From Aurantimonas marina (GTDB lineage: Bacteria; Pseudomonadota; Alphaproteobacteria; Rhizobiales; Rhizobiaceae), in contig NZ_JADDXW010000005.1 of the NCBI RefSeq assembly GCF_017183135.1, forward strand, positions 124,001 through 188,000: a stretch of DNA of 64,000 nt, in the 5' to 3' direction. Below, in pieces: positions 56,074 through 64,000 of this stretch. Each line of letters starts with the position of its first letter. The first letter of the stretch is position 1. The notes below the pieces were generated by a model that did not search any database, was not told where the DNA came from, and saw nothing but the letters and a program-made list of their open reading frames with translations. A program made the translations under genes and the position numbers.

Positions 56074-58494
56074 ATGACCCAGACGCCAGAACGCCAAGGA
56101 GCCGGAGAGGCTTTGCTGTATCCGGTCCTGCCGTTGCGCGATATCGTCGTGTTCCCGCACATGATCGTTCCTCTGTTCGTCGGTCGGGAAAAATCGATCA
56201 AGGCGCTTGAAGAGGTGATGGGCGCCGACAAGCAGATCCTGCTTGCGACGCAGAAGAATGCGAGCGACGAAGATCCCGCGCCCGACGCGATCTACGACGT
56301 CGGCACCGTCGCCAACGTCCTGCAGTTGCTGAAGCTGCCGGACGGGACGGTCAAGGTTCTCGTCGAAGGCATCGGCCGCGCCCACATCGACACCTTCACT
56401 TCCCGCGCCGAGTGGCACGAGGCTTCGGCGTGGATCATCGAGGAGGCCCACGAGGATCCCGTCGAGATCGAGGCGCTCGCCCGATCGGTCGTGTCGGAGT
56501 TCGAGAACTACGTCAAACTGAACAAGAAAATCTCGCCCGAGGTCGTTGGAGCGGCCGGACAGATCGACGACTATTCCAAGCTCGCCGATACGGTCGCTTC
56601 GCATCTGGCAATCAAGATTTCCGAAAAGCAGGACATGTTGACCCTGGTCAGCGTGCGGGAGCGGCTTGAGAAAGCGCTCGGCTTCATGGAATCGGAAATT
56701 TCGGTGCTGCAGGTCGAAAAACGCATCCGCTCGCGCGTCAAGCGTCAAATGGAGAAGACCCAGCGCGAATATTACCTCAACGAGCAGATGAAGGCGATCC
56801 AGAAGGAGCTCGGCGACGGCGAGGAAGGCCGCGACGAGATGGCCGAACTGGAGGAGCGGATCAAGAAGACCAAGCTCTCCAAGGAGGCGCGGGAAAAAGC
56901 CAACGCCGAGATGAAGAAGCTCAAGCAGATGTCGCCGATGTCTGCCGAGTCGACGGTCGTGCGCAATTATCTCGACTGGCTGCTCGGTCTGCCGTGGGGC
57001 ATCAAGTCGCGGACCAAGATCGACCTGAAGAAGGCCGAGGAAATCCTCGACGGTGATCACTACGGGCTCGAAAAGGTCAAGGAGCGGATCGTCGAGTACC
57101 TTGCGGTGCAAAGCCGGCAATCGAAATTGAAGGGTCCGATCCTCTGCCTGGTCGGTCCTCCGGGCGTCGGCAAGACGTCACTCGCAAAATCGATCGCCAA
57201 GGCGACCGGCCGCGAATACGTGCGCATGGCTCTCGGCGGCGTGCGTGACGAAGCCGAGATCCGCGGTCACCGGCGCACCTATATCGGCTCGATGCCTGGA
57301 AAGGTCATCCAGTCGATGAAGAAGGCCAAGAAAACCAATCCGCTGTTCCTGTTCGACGAGATCGACAAGATGGGTGCCGATTTCCGGGGCGATCCGTCAT
57401 CGGCGCTTTTGGAAGTACTTGATCCTGAGCAGAACTCGACCTTCATGGATCACTATCTCGAGGTGGAATACGATCTGTCCTCGACGATGTTCGTGACCAC
57501 GGCGAACACGATGAATATTCCAGGTCCGCTGCTGGACCGCATGGAGGTCATCCGAATCGCTGGCTATACCGAGGACGAGAAGGTCGAGATCGCCCGGCGG
57601 CACCTGTTACCGAAGGCGATCCGCGATCACGCGTTGAAGGAGGAGGAATTCTCCGTCGGCACCGACGCCCTGCAGGAGATCGCCAGGCGTTACACTCGCG
57701 AGGCCGGCGTTCGTAATTTCGAGCGCGAACTGATGACGTTGGCCCGCAAGGCGGTAACGCAGATCCTCAAGGGTGAAGCGACCGAGGTTGAAGTCACCGC
57801 GGCCAACATTGGCGATTTCCTCGGCGTGCCGCGGTATCGTTACGGCGAAGCCGAACTCGACGATCAGGTCGGCGTCGTGACTGGTCTCGCCTGGACCGAG
57901 GTCGGCGGCGAGCTGCTGACGATCGAAGGCGTGATGATGCCAGGCAAGGGCAAGATGACCGTGACCGGCAATCTCAAGGACGTGATGAAGGAGTCGATTT
58001 CCGCCGCCGCTTCCTATGTCCGCTCGCGGGCGCTGGATTATGGCATCAAACCGCCCTTGTTCGAAAAGCGCGACATCCACGTCCACGTGCCGGAAGGCGC
58101 CACACCGAAGGACGGTCCGTCGGCCGGCACCGCGATGGCGACCGCCATCGTCTCGGTGATGACGGGCATACCGGTGCGCAGGGATATCGCCATGACCGGT
58201 GAGATCACCTTGCGCGGCAGGGTATTGCCGATCGGCGGTCTAAAGGAGAAGCTGTTGGCGGCGCTGCGCGGCGGCATCAAGAAGGTCTTGATCCCGGAGG
58301 AGAACGCGAAAGACCTCGCGGAGATACCGGACAACGTCAAGAACCAACTCGAAATCGTGCCCGTGTCGCGTATGGGCGAGGTCCTGAAGCATGCGCTCGT
58401 TGCGGAGCTAACGCCGGTCGAATGGTCCGAGGCGGATGAACCGCTTACAGGCCGGGCGGAAGTGGAGGATGGTGCGATGGCTGTTGCCCACTAG
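56074..58494 (+). CDS. lon: ATP-dependent protease Lon
   Basis: The 806-residue protease has the N-terminal LON substrate domain ([21 protein letters not shown]), Walker [16 protein letters not shown], Walker [12 protein letters not shown], and the Ser-Lys catalytic dyad in [11 protein letters not shown] and [11 protein letters not shown]. It degrades misfolded and regulatory proteins. AAGGA precedes the ATG at 56074. Confidence 0.97.
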   Translation: MTQTPERQGAGEALLYPVLPLRDIVVFPHMIVPLFVGREKSIKALEEVMGADKQILLATQKNASDEDPAPDAIYDVGTVANVLQLLKLPDGTVKVLVEGIGRAHIDTFTSRAEWHEASAWIIEEAHEDPVEIEALARSVVSEFENYVKLNKKISPEVVGAAGQIDDYSKLADTVASHLAIKISEKQDMLTLVSVRERLEKALGFMESEISVLQVEKRIRSRVKRQMEKTQREYYLNEQMKAIQKELGDGEEGRDEMAELEERIKKTKLSKEAREKANAEMKKLKQMSPMSAESTVVRNYLDWLLGLPWGIKSRTKIDLKKAEEILDGDHYGLEKVKERIVEYLAVQSRQSKLKGPILCLVGPPGVGKTSLAKSIAKATGREYVRMALGGVRDEAEIRGHRRTYIGSMPGKVIQSMKKAKKTNPLFLFDEIDKMGADFRGDPSSALLEVLDPEQNSTFMDHYLEVEYDLSSTMFVTTANTMNIPGPLLDRMEVIRIAGYTEDEKVEIARRHLLPKAIRDHALKEEEFSVGTDALQEIARRYTREAGVRNFERELMTLARKAVTQILKGEATEVEVTAANIGDFLGVPRYRYGEAELDDQVGVVTGLAWTEVGGELLTIEGVMMPGKGKMTVTGNLKDVMKESISAAASYVRSRALDYGIKPPLFEKRDIHVHVPEGATPKDGPSAGTAMATAIVSVMTGIPVRRDIAMTGEITLRGRVLPIGGLKEKLLAALRGGIKKVLIPEENAKDLAEIPDNVKNQLEIVPVSRMGEVLKHALVAELTPVEWSEADEPLTGRAEVEDGAMAVAH

Positions 58495-58515
58495 GCGCAC
58501 CGTTAAGATTTATTA

Positions 58516-58547
58516 AAAATGCCGCCATTTTTGGCGGCATTTTTTTT
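58516..58547 (+). terminator. Rho-independent terminator after lon
   Basis: ATGCCGCC and GGCGGCAT pair around ATTTTT and are followed by seven further T; the A-run before the stem allows function in both directions. It lies 22 bases after the lon stop. Confidence 0.95.
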
Positions 58548-58658
58548 GCAAACCCCGAGAAATCGGGCATCTTGCCGTTGCCGAAGGCGTTGCGATCCGC
58601 GAAAGTCGCGCACCGTGCTCACGGAGTCGTTACGACTAGAGAATCAGGAGGGTATCCA

Positions 58659-58937
58659 ATGAACAAAAACGAGCTCGTTTCTGCTGTCGCGGAGAAAGCT
58701 GAATTGTCCAAACAGCAGGCAAGCTCCGCGGTGGACGCTGTCTTCGAAGCTATTCAGGGGGCGATGGCCAAAGGCGACGATATTCGTCTGGTCGGCTTCG
58801 GGACGTTTTCCGTATCCCACCGCGCCGCATCGAAGGGGCGCAACCCGTCGACCGGCGCCGAGGTCGACATCCCGGCGCGCAACGTGCCGAAATTTGCTGC
58901 CGGCAAGGGCCTCAAGGACGCCGTCAACAACCGATAA
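58659..58937 (+). CDS. hupB: DNA-binding protein HU
   Basis: The 92-residue protein is a complete HU (MNKNELVSAVAEKAELSKQQ, the beta-arm region GFGTFSVSHRAASKGRNP with ATGAEV-like STGAEVDIPA, ending in KDAVNNR). HU bends DNA and organises the nucleoid. A strong AGGAGG stands before the ATG at 58659; the open frame further upstream is not part of it. The lon-hup order is conserved in proteobacteria. Confidence 0.96.
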   Translation: MNKNELVSAVAEKAELSKQQASSAVDAVFEAIQGAMAKGDDIRLVGFGTFSVSHRAASKGRNPSTGAEVDIPARNVPKFAAGKGLKDAVNNR

Positions 58938-58957
58938 CGATACATTGACACTTCTCG

Positions 58958-58989
58958 AATTCGGCCGGGCGTTTGCGCCCGGCCGAATT
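58958..58989 (+). terminator. 13-bp hairpin after hupB
   Basis: AATTCGGCCGGGC and GCCCGGCCGAATT form a perfect 13-bp stem with loop GTTTGC, 20 bases after the hup stop. No T-run follows, so termination would be imperfect or the stem may protect the mRNA end. Confidence 0.65.
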
Positions 58990-59212
58990 GCGTTCGGGTT
59001 CTCGTTCGCGGCTGACAAACCGGACCCAAATGCAGGAACGCGAGATTTTGACTCAGGCGCGATGTGGGATGTGTGTGGCGATCCCGGTCGCATGCCGGCC
59101 GGGCGACGCCTCGATTGCCCATCTTGCAAGCGTGGCCGGGCAGGGGGCTCGCAACAGCGGAGCAGGTTCGACGCCCGAATCGCGCTTCGCCATGGGTCGG
59201 CGGGAACCACGG

Positions 59213-59285
59213 TGGGCGATGAGAGACTCGAACTCCCGACATCCTCGGTGTAAACGAGGCGCTCTACCAACTGAGCTAATCGCCC
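59213..59285 (-). tRNA. tRNA-Val (UAC)
   Basis: The reverse strand forms a cloverleaf with acceptor GGGCGAT/ATCGCCC, anticodon stem CTCGT..ACGAG-like around TTTACAC (anticodon TAC) and T-arm TTCGAGT. The CCA end is not encoded (ACCG follows the stem). Confidence 0.94.
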
Positions 59286-59535
59286 GCCGACGTTTCGTCT
59301 AAGCGTTCGAGGTCTCGCTGGCAAGCCGTTCGGCGTTGTGCGAACAGGCATATGAGCCTCGCAAGAGGCGTCGAGTCATCCCCTGGTGGTCGTCGGCCGC
59401 AACAGCGGAATGGCCGCGATTGCCAGCATGCCGAACTTCCCACGAACCGCCCGAGAAACTTTGCCCGGTTCTGCTTGACAGCATAGGGGGATGCCCGTAA
59501 ACGACCGCCTCACAAGCCGCAGCGAGCGGTCGAGC

Positions 59536-59612
59536 GCGGGTGTAGCTCAGTCGGTTAGAGTGCCGGCCTGTCACGCCGGAGGTCGCGGGTTCGAGCCCCG
59601 TCACTCGCGCCA
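59536..59612 (+). tRNA. tRNA-Asp (GUC)
   Basis: Cloverleaf with acceptor GCGGGTG/CACTCGC (one G-U pair), D-arm GCTCAGTCGGTTAGAGT, anticodon loop CTGTCAC (anticodon GTC), T-arm TTCGAGC and an encoded GCCA end. Confidence 0.96.
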
Positions 59613-59707
59613 TTTTATCCACGACAATCGACACCGATGCCGCTTCCCCGATGGGGGAGAGCGGCCTCATGCTCGCCGGACCGGCCGGGTCCGCGTCACC
59701 TCGGCGC

Positions 59708-60037
59708 TCAAATCCCCGATCCGGCCTCCTCCGGGAAATCGCTTTCGAGGGCTGGCTCCGGCCAGTCTACTACGGGATCGCTCGCGGTCTTGCCCGATGG
59801 CGGCGCCGGCATCGGCATCCAGGCCAGAAGTTCGTCGTCCTGATAGGTGACGGGGCATTGCGGATCGCAATCCGTGGCGACCCAGCATTTTTCCGGCGCG
59901 TTGCGTGGCGTCGTCCAGCGCACTGTGTCGACTTCCGCCGGGCCTTGTTCGCTAGCCCGGAGCGTCACGAGAATGCGGTTGCCATCGCGTTGCGCATTTC
60001 TCATGGACTGCCATTGCGGCATCTCACCGGGTGTCAT
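59708..60037 (-). CDS. Small hypothetical protein, DUF551-like
   Basis: The 109-residue protein has PQWQSMRNAQRDGNRILVTL near the N-terminus and DDELLAWMPMPAPP near the C-terminus. This matches the pattern of DUF551-like proteins (W.P...AP.DG..ILV ... WMPLP.PP), seen in phages and bacterial chromosomes, function unknown. ATG at 60037 is chosen because homologous-looking sequence starts just after it. It is a single gene between tRNA-Asp and nuoA, transcribed against them. Confidence 0.6.
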   Translation of the reverse strand: MTPGEMPQWQSMRNAQRDGNRILVTLRASEQGPAEVDTVRWTTPRNAPEKCWVATDCDPQCPVTYQDDELLAWMPMPAPPSGKTASDPVVDWPEPALESDFPEEAGSGI

Positions 60038-60423
60038 CGCTCTCTCCGTGGTTGCTGCGCCGGAGCCTTGCCGACGCACCTCACATTCGGCCGGCCGCGC
60101 ACTGCGACGGCCGGCCCGATCGTCAATCTAACTCGCGCCCGAGCGGGAATACCAGAGACGCGCCGGCCTGCGCTTTTCCTGCCTGAAACCGGCGGTCGCA
60201 CGTCACATCGAGATTGGTCATCGACCATCGGGTCCCGAAGCCTTGCCTCGGCAGAAGGAAGGCGATAATCCTCGCCGCAATGCGAAGAGCGCCGGGTCTC
60301 TTGGCCGCATTGAACAACGCCCGGGACACATGATGCCATGCACTGCGGTGGCATCGCGTGGCGGCGGTCGTGGTCAAGCCCGTCGCGATTGTCAGGCTGT
60401 CCGTCAGGGATTGGAATATCGAG
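60038..60423. other. Region upstream of nuoA
   Basis: These 386 bases carry no supportable gene; short open frames on both strands lack ribosome sites and motifs. The region should contain the nuo promoter and that of the divergent small gene. I see no strong hairpin. Confidence 0.45.
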
Positions 60424-60789
60424 ATGCCGGAGTTGCTTGCATCCTACCTGCCGATCGTCATTTTCGTCGGCGTTGCCCTCGTCATCGGTCTGGCGCTTCT
60501 GGTGTCGCCGTTTTTGCTCGCCTTCAAGGCGCCGGACGACGAAAAGCTCTCAGCCTATGAGTGCGGCTTCGACGCCTTCGATGATTCGCGAATGAAATTC
60601 GACGTGCGCTTCTATCTCGTGTCGATCCTTTTCATCATTTTCGACCTGGAAGTCGCATTCCTGTTTCCGTGGGCCGCGAGCTTCGGAACCCTCGGGTGGT
60701 TCGGCTTCTGGTCAATGATGGTCTTCCTCGGCGTTCTGACGGTCGGCTTCATTTACGAGTGGAAGAAGGGGGCCTTGGAATGGGATTGA
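60424..60789 (+). CDS. nuoA: NADH-quinone oxidoreductase subunit A
   Basis: The 121-residue protein has three membrane helices and the NuoA signature [23 protein letters not shown]-type loop (visible as AYECGFDAF and [16 protein letters not shown]). It is a proton-pumping membrane-arm subunit near the quinone site. Start at 60424 ([14 protein letters not shown]) gives the usual length. Its last ten bases overlap nuoB. Confidence 0.96.
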   Translation: MPELLASYLPIVIFVGVALVIGLALLVSPFLLAFKAPDDEKLSAYECGFDAFDDSRMKFDVRFYLVSILFIIFDLEVAFLFPWAASFGTLGWFGFWSMMVFLGVLTVGFIYEWKKGALEWD

Positions 60790-61358
60790 GTGAGGGTTTC
60801 CGGCCGCTCGTGGCGCATGCGCCGTCGACCGGGGTCGCGAGTGCGGGCGCCGTCGCCCCCACGCAAGACCCGTTCGTCACCGACATCAACAATGAGTTGG
60901 CCGATAAGGGCTTCCTGGTCACCTCGACTGACGATCTGATCCAGTGGGCCCGGACGGGCTCGCTGATGTGGATGACCTTCGGTCTCGCCTGCTGCGCCGT
61001 CGAGATGATGCAGATGTCGATGCCGCGCTACGATGCCGAACGATTCGGATTCGCGCCGCGCGCCTCGCCGCGCCAGTCCGATGTCATGATCGTCGCCGGC
61101 ACGCTGACCAACAAGATGGCCCCGGCGCTGCGCAAGGTCTACGACCAGATGCCGGAGCCGCGCTACGTCATCTCCATGGGCTCCTGCGCCAATGGCGGAG
61201 GCTACTACCACTACTCCTATTCCGTGGTCCGCGGCTGCGACCGGATCGTGCCGGTCGATATTTACGTGCCGGGCTGTCCGCCGACCGCAGAGGCGCTGCT
61301 TTACGGGGTGCTTCTGCTGCAAAAGAAAATCCGCCGCACCGGCACCATCGAGCGCTGA
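60780..61358 (+). CDS. nuoB: NADH-quinone oxidoreductase subunit B
   Basis: The 192-residue subunit holds the N2 [4Fe-4S] cluster that reduces quinone. Its cysteines are in [22 protein letters not shown] and [12 protein letters not shown]. The start lies inside nuoA. Confidence 0.96.
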   Translation: MGLSEGFRPLVAHAPSTGVASAGAVAPTQDPFVTDINNELADKGFLVTSTDDLIQWARTGSLMWMTFGLACCAVEMMQMSMPRYDAERFGFAPRASPRQSDVMIVAGTLTNKMAPALRKVYDQMPEPRYVISMGSCANGGGYYHYSYSVVRGCDRIVPVDIYVPGCPPTAEALLYGVLLLQKKIRRTGTIER

Positions 61359-61372
61359 GGTTGACGATTGTA

Positions 61373-61981
61373 ATGCGCGAATTCGCAACCAAGGATTTGG
61401 CCGACTACGTGGCCGAAACGCTGGGCGGCAGCCTCATCGAGCATCAGATGGCGTATGGCGAATTGACGCTGGTCGTCGCGCCCAAGGACATCGTCAGCGT
61501 GCTGACCTTTCTGCGCGATGATCCGCAGACCCAGTTCGTCAATCTGACGGACATCTGCGGAGTGGACTATCCGGAGCGGGAGAAGCGTTTCGACGTGGTC
61601 TACCACCTGCTGTCTCCGCGCCAGAATCAGCGCATCCGGGTAAAGGTGCGGGTGGGGGATAACGATCCCGTCCCGTCGATCTGCGACGTTTTCGCCGGGT
61701 CCGACTGGTTCGAGCGCGAAGCCTATGATTTCTACGGCATTCTGTTCACCGGTCATCCCGACCTTCGCCGCATCCTCACCGATTATGGCTTCGAGGGGCA
61801 TCCCCTGCGCAAGGACTTCCCGCTGACGGGCTTCGTCGAGGTGCGTTACGACGAGGAGAAGAAGCAGGTGGTCTACGAGCCGGTCGAACTCAGGCAGGAA
61901 TTTCGCAATTTCGATTTTCTCTCGCCTTGGGAAGGAACGGACTACGTGCTGCCGGGCGACGAGAAGGCAAAACCGAACTGA
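61373..61981 (+). CDS. nuoC: NADH-quinone oxidoreductase subunit C
   Basis: The 202-residue 30-kDa-type subunit has [20 protein letters not shown], the signature [20 protein letters not shown] and [19 protein letters not shown]. It is a separate protein here, not fused to NuoD as in E. coli. ATG at 61373 follows nuoB by 14 bases. Confidence 0.96.
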   Translation: MREFATKDLADYVAETLGGSLIEHQMAYGELTLVVAPKDIVSVLTFLRDDPQTQFVNLTDICGVDYPEREKRFDVVYHLLSPRQNQRIRVKVRVGDNDPVPSICDVFAGSDWFEREAYDFYGILFTGHPDLRRILTDYGFEGHPLRKDFPLTGFVEVRYDEEKKQVVYEPVELRQEFRNFDFLSPWEGTDYVLPGDEKAKPN

Positions 61982-61990
61982 GGTCCGGAC

Positions 61991-62413
61991 ATGAGTGAGG
62001 CACTACCCGGCGGATGTCTGTGCGGTGCTGCGCGGTTCACCGCAAAACCGCAGAAAATGGAAATGGATGTCTGTCATTGCCGCATGTGCCAGAAGTGGAG
62101 CGGCGGGGTCTTCATGGCCGTCCCATGTACGGACGTGAATCTTGAGGACGAGACGCAATTCGGTCGATATGTTTCGTCGGATTGGGCCGAGCGGCTGTTC
62201 TGCAAGAGTTGCGGATCGAGCCTTCTCTGGCGACTGCGCGACGGCGGTCATGCGGCCGTCTCCATGCAGGGATTCGATGACCCATCGCGCTTCGCGTTCA
62301 CCGAGGAAATCTTTATCGACGAAAAGCCCGAGACTTACCGGTTCGCCGATGCGACGCGTAAGATGACCGGGGCGGAAGTCGTGGCAGCCTTCGCTGCCGG
62401 GCAGGATAGCTAG
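61991..62413 (+). CDS. GFA-family (CENP-V/Mss4-like) zinc protein
   Basis: The 140-residue protein has the cysteine pattern of the GFA fold: [22 protein letters not shown] and [11 protein letters not shown], binding zinc. Family members include the glutathione-dependent formaldehyde-activating protein, but most have no proven activity. It lies inside the nuo operon, 9 bases after nuoC and 2 bases before nuoD, so it must be co-transcribed with complex I. Confidence 0.9.
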   Translation: MSEALPGGCLCGAARFTAKPQKMEMDVCHCRMCQKWSGGVFMAVPCTDVNLEDETQFGRYVSSDWAERLFCKSCGSSLLWRLRDGGHAAVSMQGFDDPSRFAFTEEIFIDEKPETYRFADATRKMTGAEVVAAFAAGQDS

Positions 62414-62415
62414 AC

Positions 62416-63606
62416 ATGGCCGAGATCGACGTCCGCAACTTCAATATCAATTTTGGACCCCAGCATCCGGCCGCCCACGGCGTTCTCCGGCTCGTGCTGG
62501 AGCTCGACGGCGAAGTCGTTGAACGCGTGGATCCGCATATCGGGCTTTTGCATCGCGGCACCGAGAAGCTGATCGAACACAAGACCTATCTCCAGGCGAT
62601 CCCCTATTTCGACCGGCTCGACTACGTCGCGCCGATGAACCAGGAGCACGCATTCTGTCTCGCCATCGAGCGGTTGGCGGAAGTCAGCGTGCCCCGGCGC
62701 GGGCAGCTGATTCGCGTGCTCTATTGCGAAATCGGCCGCATCCTCTCCCATCTTCTCAACGTGACGACCCAGGCCATGGACGTCGGCGCGCTGACGCCGC
62801 CGCTCTGGGGTTTCGAGGAGCGCGAGAAGCTGATGGTATTCTATGAGCGCGCCTCCGGTTCGCGCATGCACGCCGCCTATTTTCGGCCAGGCGGCGTGCA
62901 TGAGGATTTGCCGCTGCAACTCGTCGACGACATCGGCGCCTGGTGCGATCCGTTCCTGAAGGTCTGCGACGACATCGAAGGCCTTTTGACCGACAACCGC
63001 ATCTTCAAGCAGCGCAATGTCGATATTGGCGTGATCGGCCTCGACGATGCCTGGGCACTCGGGTTTTCCGGCGTGATGGTGCGCGGCTCGGGCGCGGCCT
63101 GGGATTTACGCAAGTCGCAGCCTTACGAGTGCTACGACGAAATGGATTTCGATATCCCCGTCGGCAAGAACGGCGACTGCTACGATCGCTATCTCATCCG
63201 CATGGTCGAGATGCGCGAATCGGTGAAGATCATGAAGCAGTGCGTCGAATTGCTGGCGGGCGCCGAGCGCATCGGGCCGGTGTCGTCGGCCGAAGGCAAG
63301 GTCGTGCCGCCGTCGCGCGGCCAGATGAAGCGCTCGATGGAAGCGCTCATTCATCATTTCAAGCTCTATACAGAAGGCTTCCATGTGCCGGCGGGCGAGG
63401 TCTATGCCGCGGTCGAGGCGCCGAAGGGCGAGTTCGGCGTCTATCTGGTCGCGGACGGCACCAACAAGCCCTATCGTTGCAAACTGAAGGCGCCGGGCTT
63501 CGCCCATCTCCAGGCGATGGACGTGATGTGCAAGGGGCACATGCTCGCCGATGTCTCTGCGATTTTGGGCTCGCTCGACATCGTCTTCGGCGAGGTCGAC
63601 CGCTGA
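62416..63606 (+). CDS. nuoD: NADH-quinone oxidoreductase subunit D
   Basis: The 396-residue 49-kDa-type subunit lines the quinone pocket with NuoB. Signatures are [51 protein letters not shown] and the C-terminal DIVFGEVDR. Further nuo genes are not adjacent; the next sequence is a broken Uma2 gene. Confidence 0.96.
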   Translation: MAEIDVRNFNINFGPQHPAAHGVLRLVLELDGEVVERVDPHIGLLHRGTEKLIEHKTYLQAIPYFDRLDYVAPMNQEHAFCLAIERLAEVSVPRRGQLIRVLYCEIGRILSHLLNVTTQAMDVGALTPPLWGFEEREKLMVFYERASGSRMHAAYFRPGGVHEDLPLQLVDDIGAWCDPFLKVCDDIEGLLTDNRIFKQRNVDIGVIGLDDAWALGFSGVMVRGSGAAWDLRKSQPYECYDEMDFDIPVGKNGDCYDRYLIRMVEMRESVKIMKQCVELLAGAERIGPVSSAEGKVVPPSRGQMKRSMEALIHHFKLYTEGFHVPAGEVYAAVEAPKGEFGVYLVADGTNKPYRCKLKAPGFAHLQAMDVMCKGHMLADVSAILGSLDIVFGEVDR

Positions 63607-63656
63607 CCAACGTAAGCCGGCCTGTCGATTCGAACTGCGTGTGCTAGTCTGACGCC

Positions 63657-64000
63657 ATGAAAGCCGACGCCGCCCAGTATCCGACGATGACCGCCGACGA
63701 GTTCCTCGTCCGGGCGGAGAGTTGCGGCGAAGGCGGGCGCTACGAGTTGCTGGAGATCATCCGGTGCGGCTACAGGCCGAGCGTGTCAGTCATTCAGAGA
63801 CGAAATTATCGGTCGTGATTGCGCTTTGCGTGATGGCCTTCGGGGAGCGGGTCTCGACTGCACGGCCTTCATCGATGGGGTCAGCGTCAGGATCGACGAT
63901 CATTCCGTTTGCGGGGACCAGACGCCACCGTTCACTGCGGACTCTATGACCGTGACCGGTTGTATGTCGACAATCTCGTGATTGTGGCTGAAGTGGTCTC
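63657..64000 (+). pseudogene. Uma2 (DUF820)-family nuclease-like gene with several frameshifts, cut by window end
   Basis: The pieces read MTADEFLVRAES and GRYELLEII, then in a second frame VRLQAERVSHSETKLSVVIA, in a third GLDCTAFIDGVSVRIDDHS, and back in the first PDATVHCGLYDRDRLYVDN, continuing VIVAEVV to the edge. In order this is a DUF820/Uma2 protein (PD-(D/E)XK-like fold), but at least three frameshifts break it. Uma2 genes are common mobile-type genes of unknown role. It may interrupt the nuo operon, since nuoE would be expected after nuoD. Confidence 0.82.

Overview
The window looks like the chromosome of a high-GC alphaproteobacterium of the Hyphomicrobiales (Rhizobiales) type. The signs are PopZ, an ExoR-type periplasmic regulator, the tatABC-serS-surE-pcm-LysM/M23 gene order, a fused SecDF, Mth938 and NDUFAF6-type genes after secDF, a DUF1127 gene followed by CCUCCUCCC-loop small RNAs, and an alphaproteobacterial nuo operon. 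Genus cannot be named from sequence alone.

Layout. 1-10650 is accessory and partly decayed. It holds a TctC-type binding protein running off the left edge, an unexplained ~650 bp gap, a phosphonate (phn) operon from which the C-P lyase core has been deleted (phnG and phnE remain as scars; the DUF1045 gene, phnM and phnN look intact), and a membrane-anchored formate dehydrogenase operon with two small unknown proteins. A patch of gene fragments (Crp/Fnr C-terminus, HerA N-terminus) ends at the 3' end of tRNA-Cys. 10944-13654 encodes a GNAT-C39 peptidase fusion and an RLAN/RimK-like ATP-grasp ligase, a probable peptide-modifying pair of unknown substrate.

13773-32190 is mostly housekeeping: a PCMT-like protein and TolC, PopZ, ValS, a FadL-like porin, IlvD overlapping ExoR, ExoIII and an A-type Fe-S carrier on the minus strand, a dNTP triphosphohydrolase, ArgS, a SPOR protein and NagZ. 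32429-47048 holds an orphan ABC ATPase, tatABC, serS, surE, pcm, an NlpD-like LysM/LytM lipoprotein, a DUF815 ATPase, yajC-secDF, two homologues of mitochondrial complex I assembly factors and a DUF4153 membrane protein. TrmFO converges on the last of these.

48471-48838 is the most striking non-coding part. On the minus strand, downstream of a DUF1127 gene, there are three tandem ~129-nt units, each with three stem-loops, and all nine loops show UCCUCCC or CCUCCUCCC. This matches the cuckoo/CcsR-type small RNAs of alphaproteobacteria. After tRNA-Leu come tig, an MscS-type channel, clpP-clpX-lon-hupB (the classic protein quality-control block), tRNA-Val and tRNA-Asp, and the start of the complex I operon (nuoA-B-C, a GFA-family gene, nuoD). 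A frameshifted Uma2-family gene runs off the right edge.

Start codons were chosen by Shine-Dalgarno match, family length and operon overlap. All homology statements are from reading motifs, not from searches.
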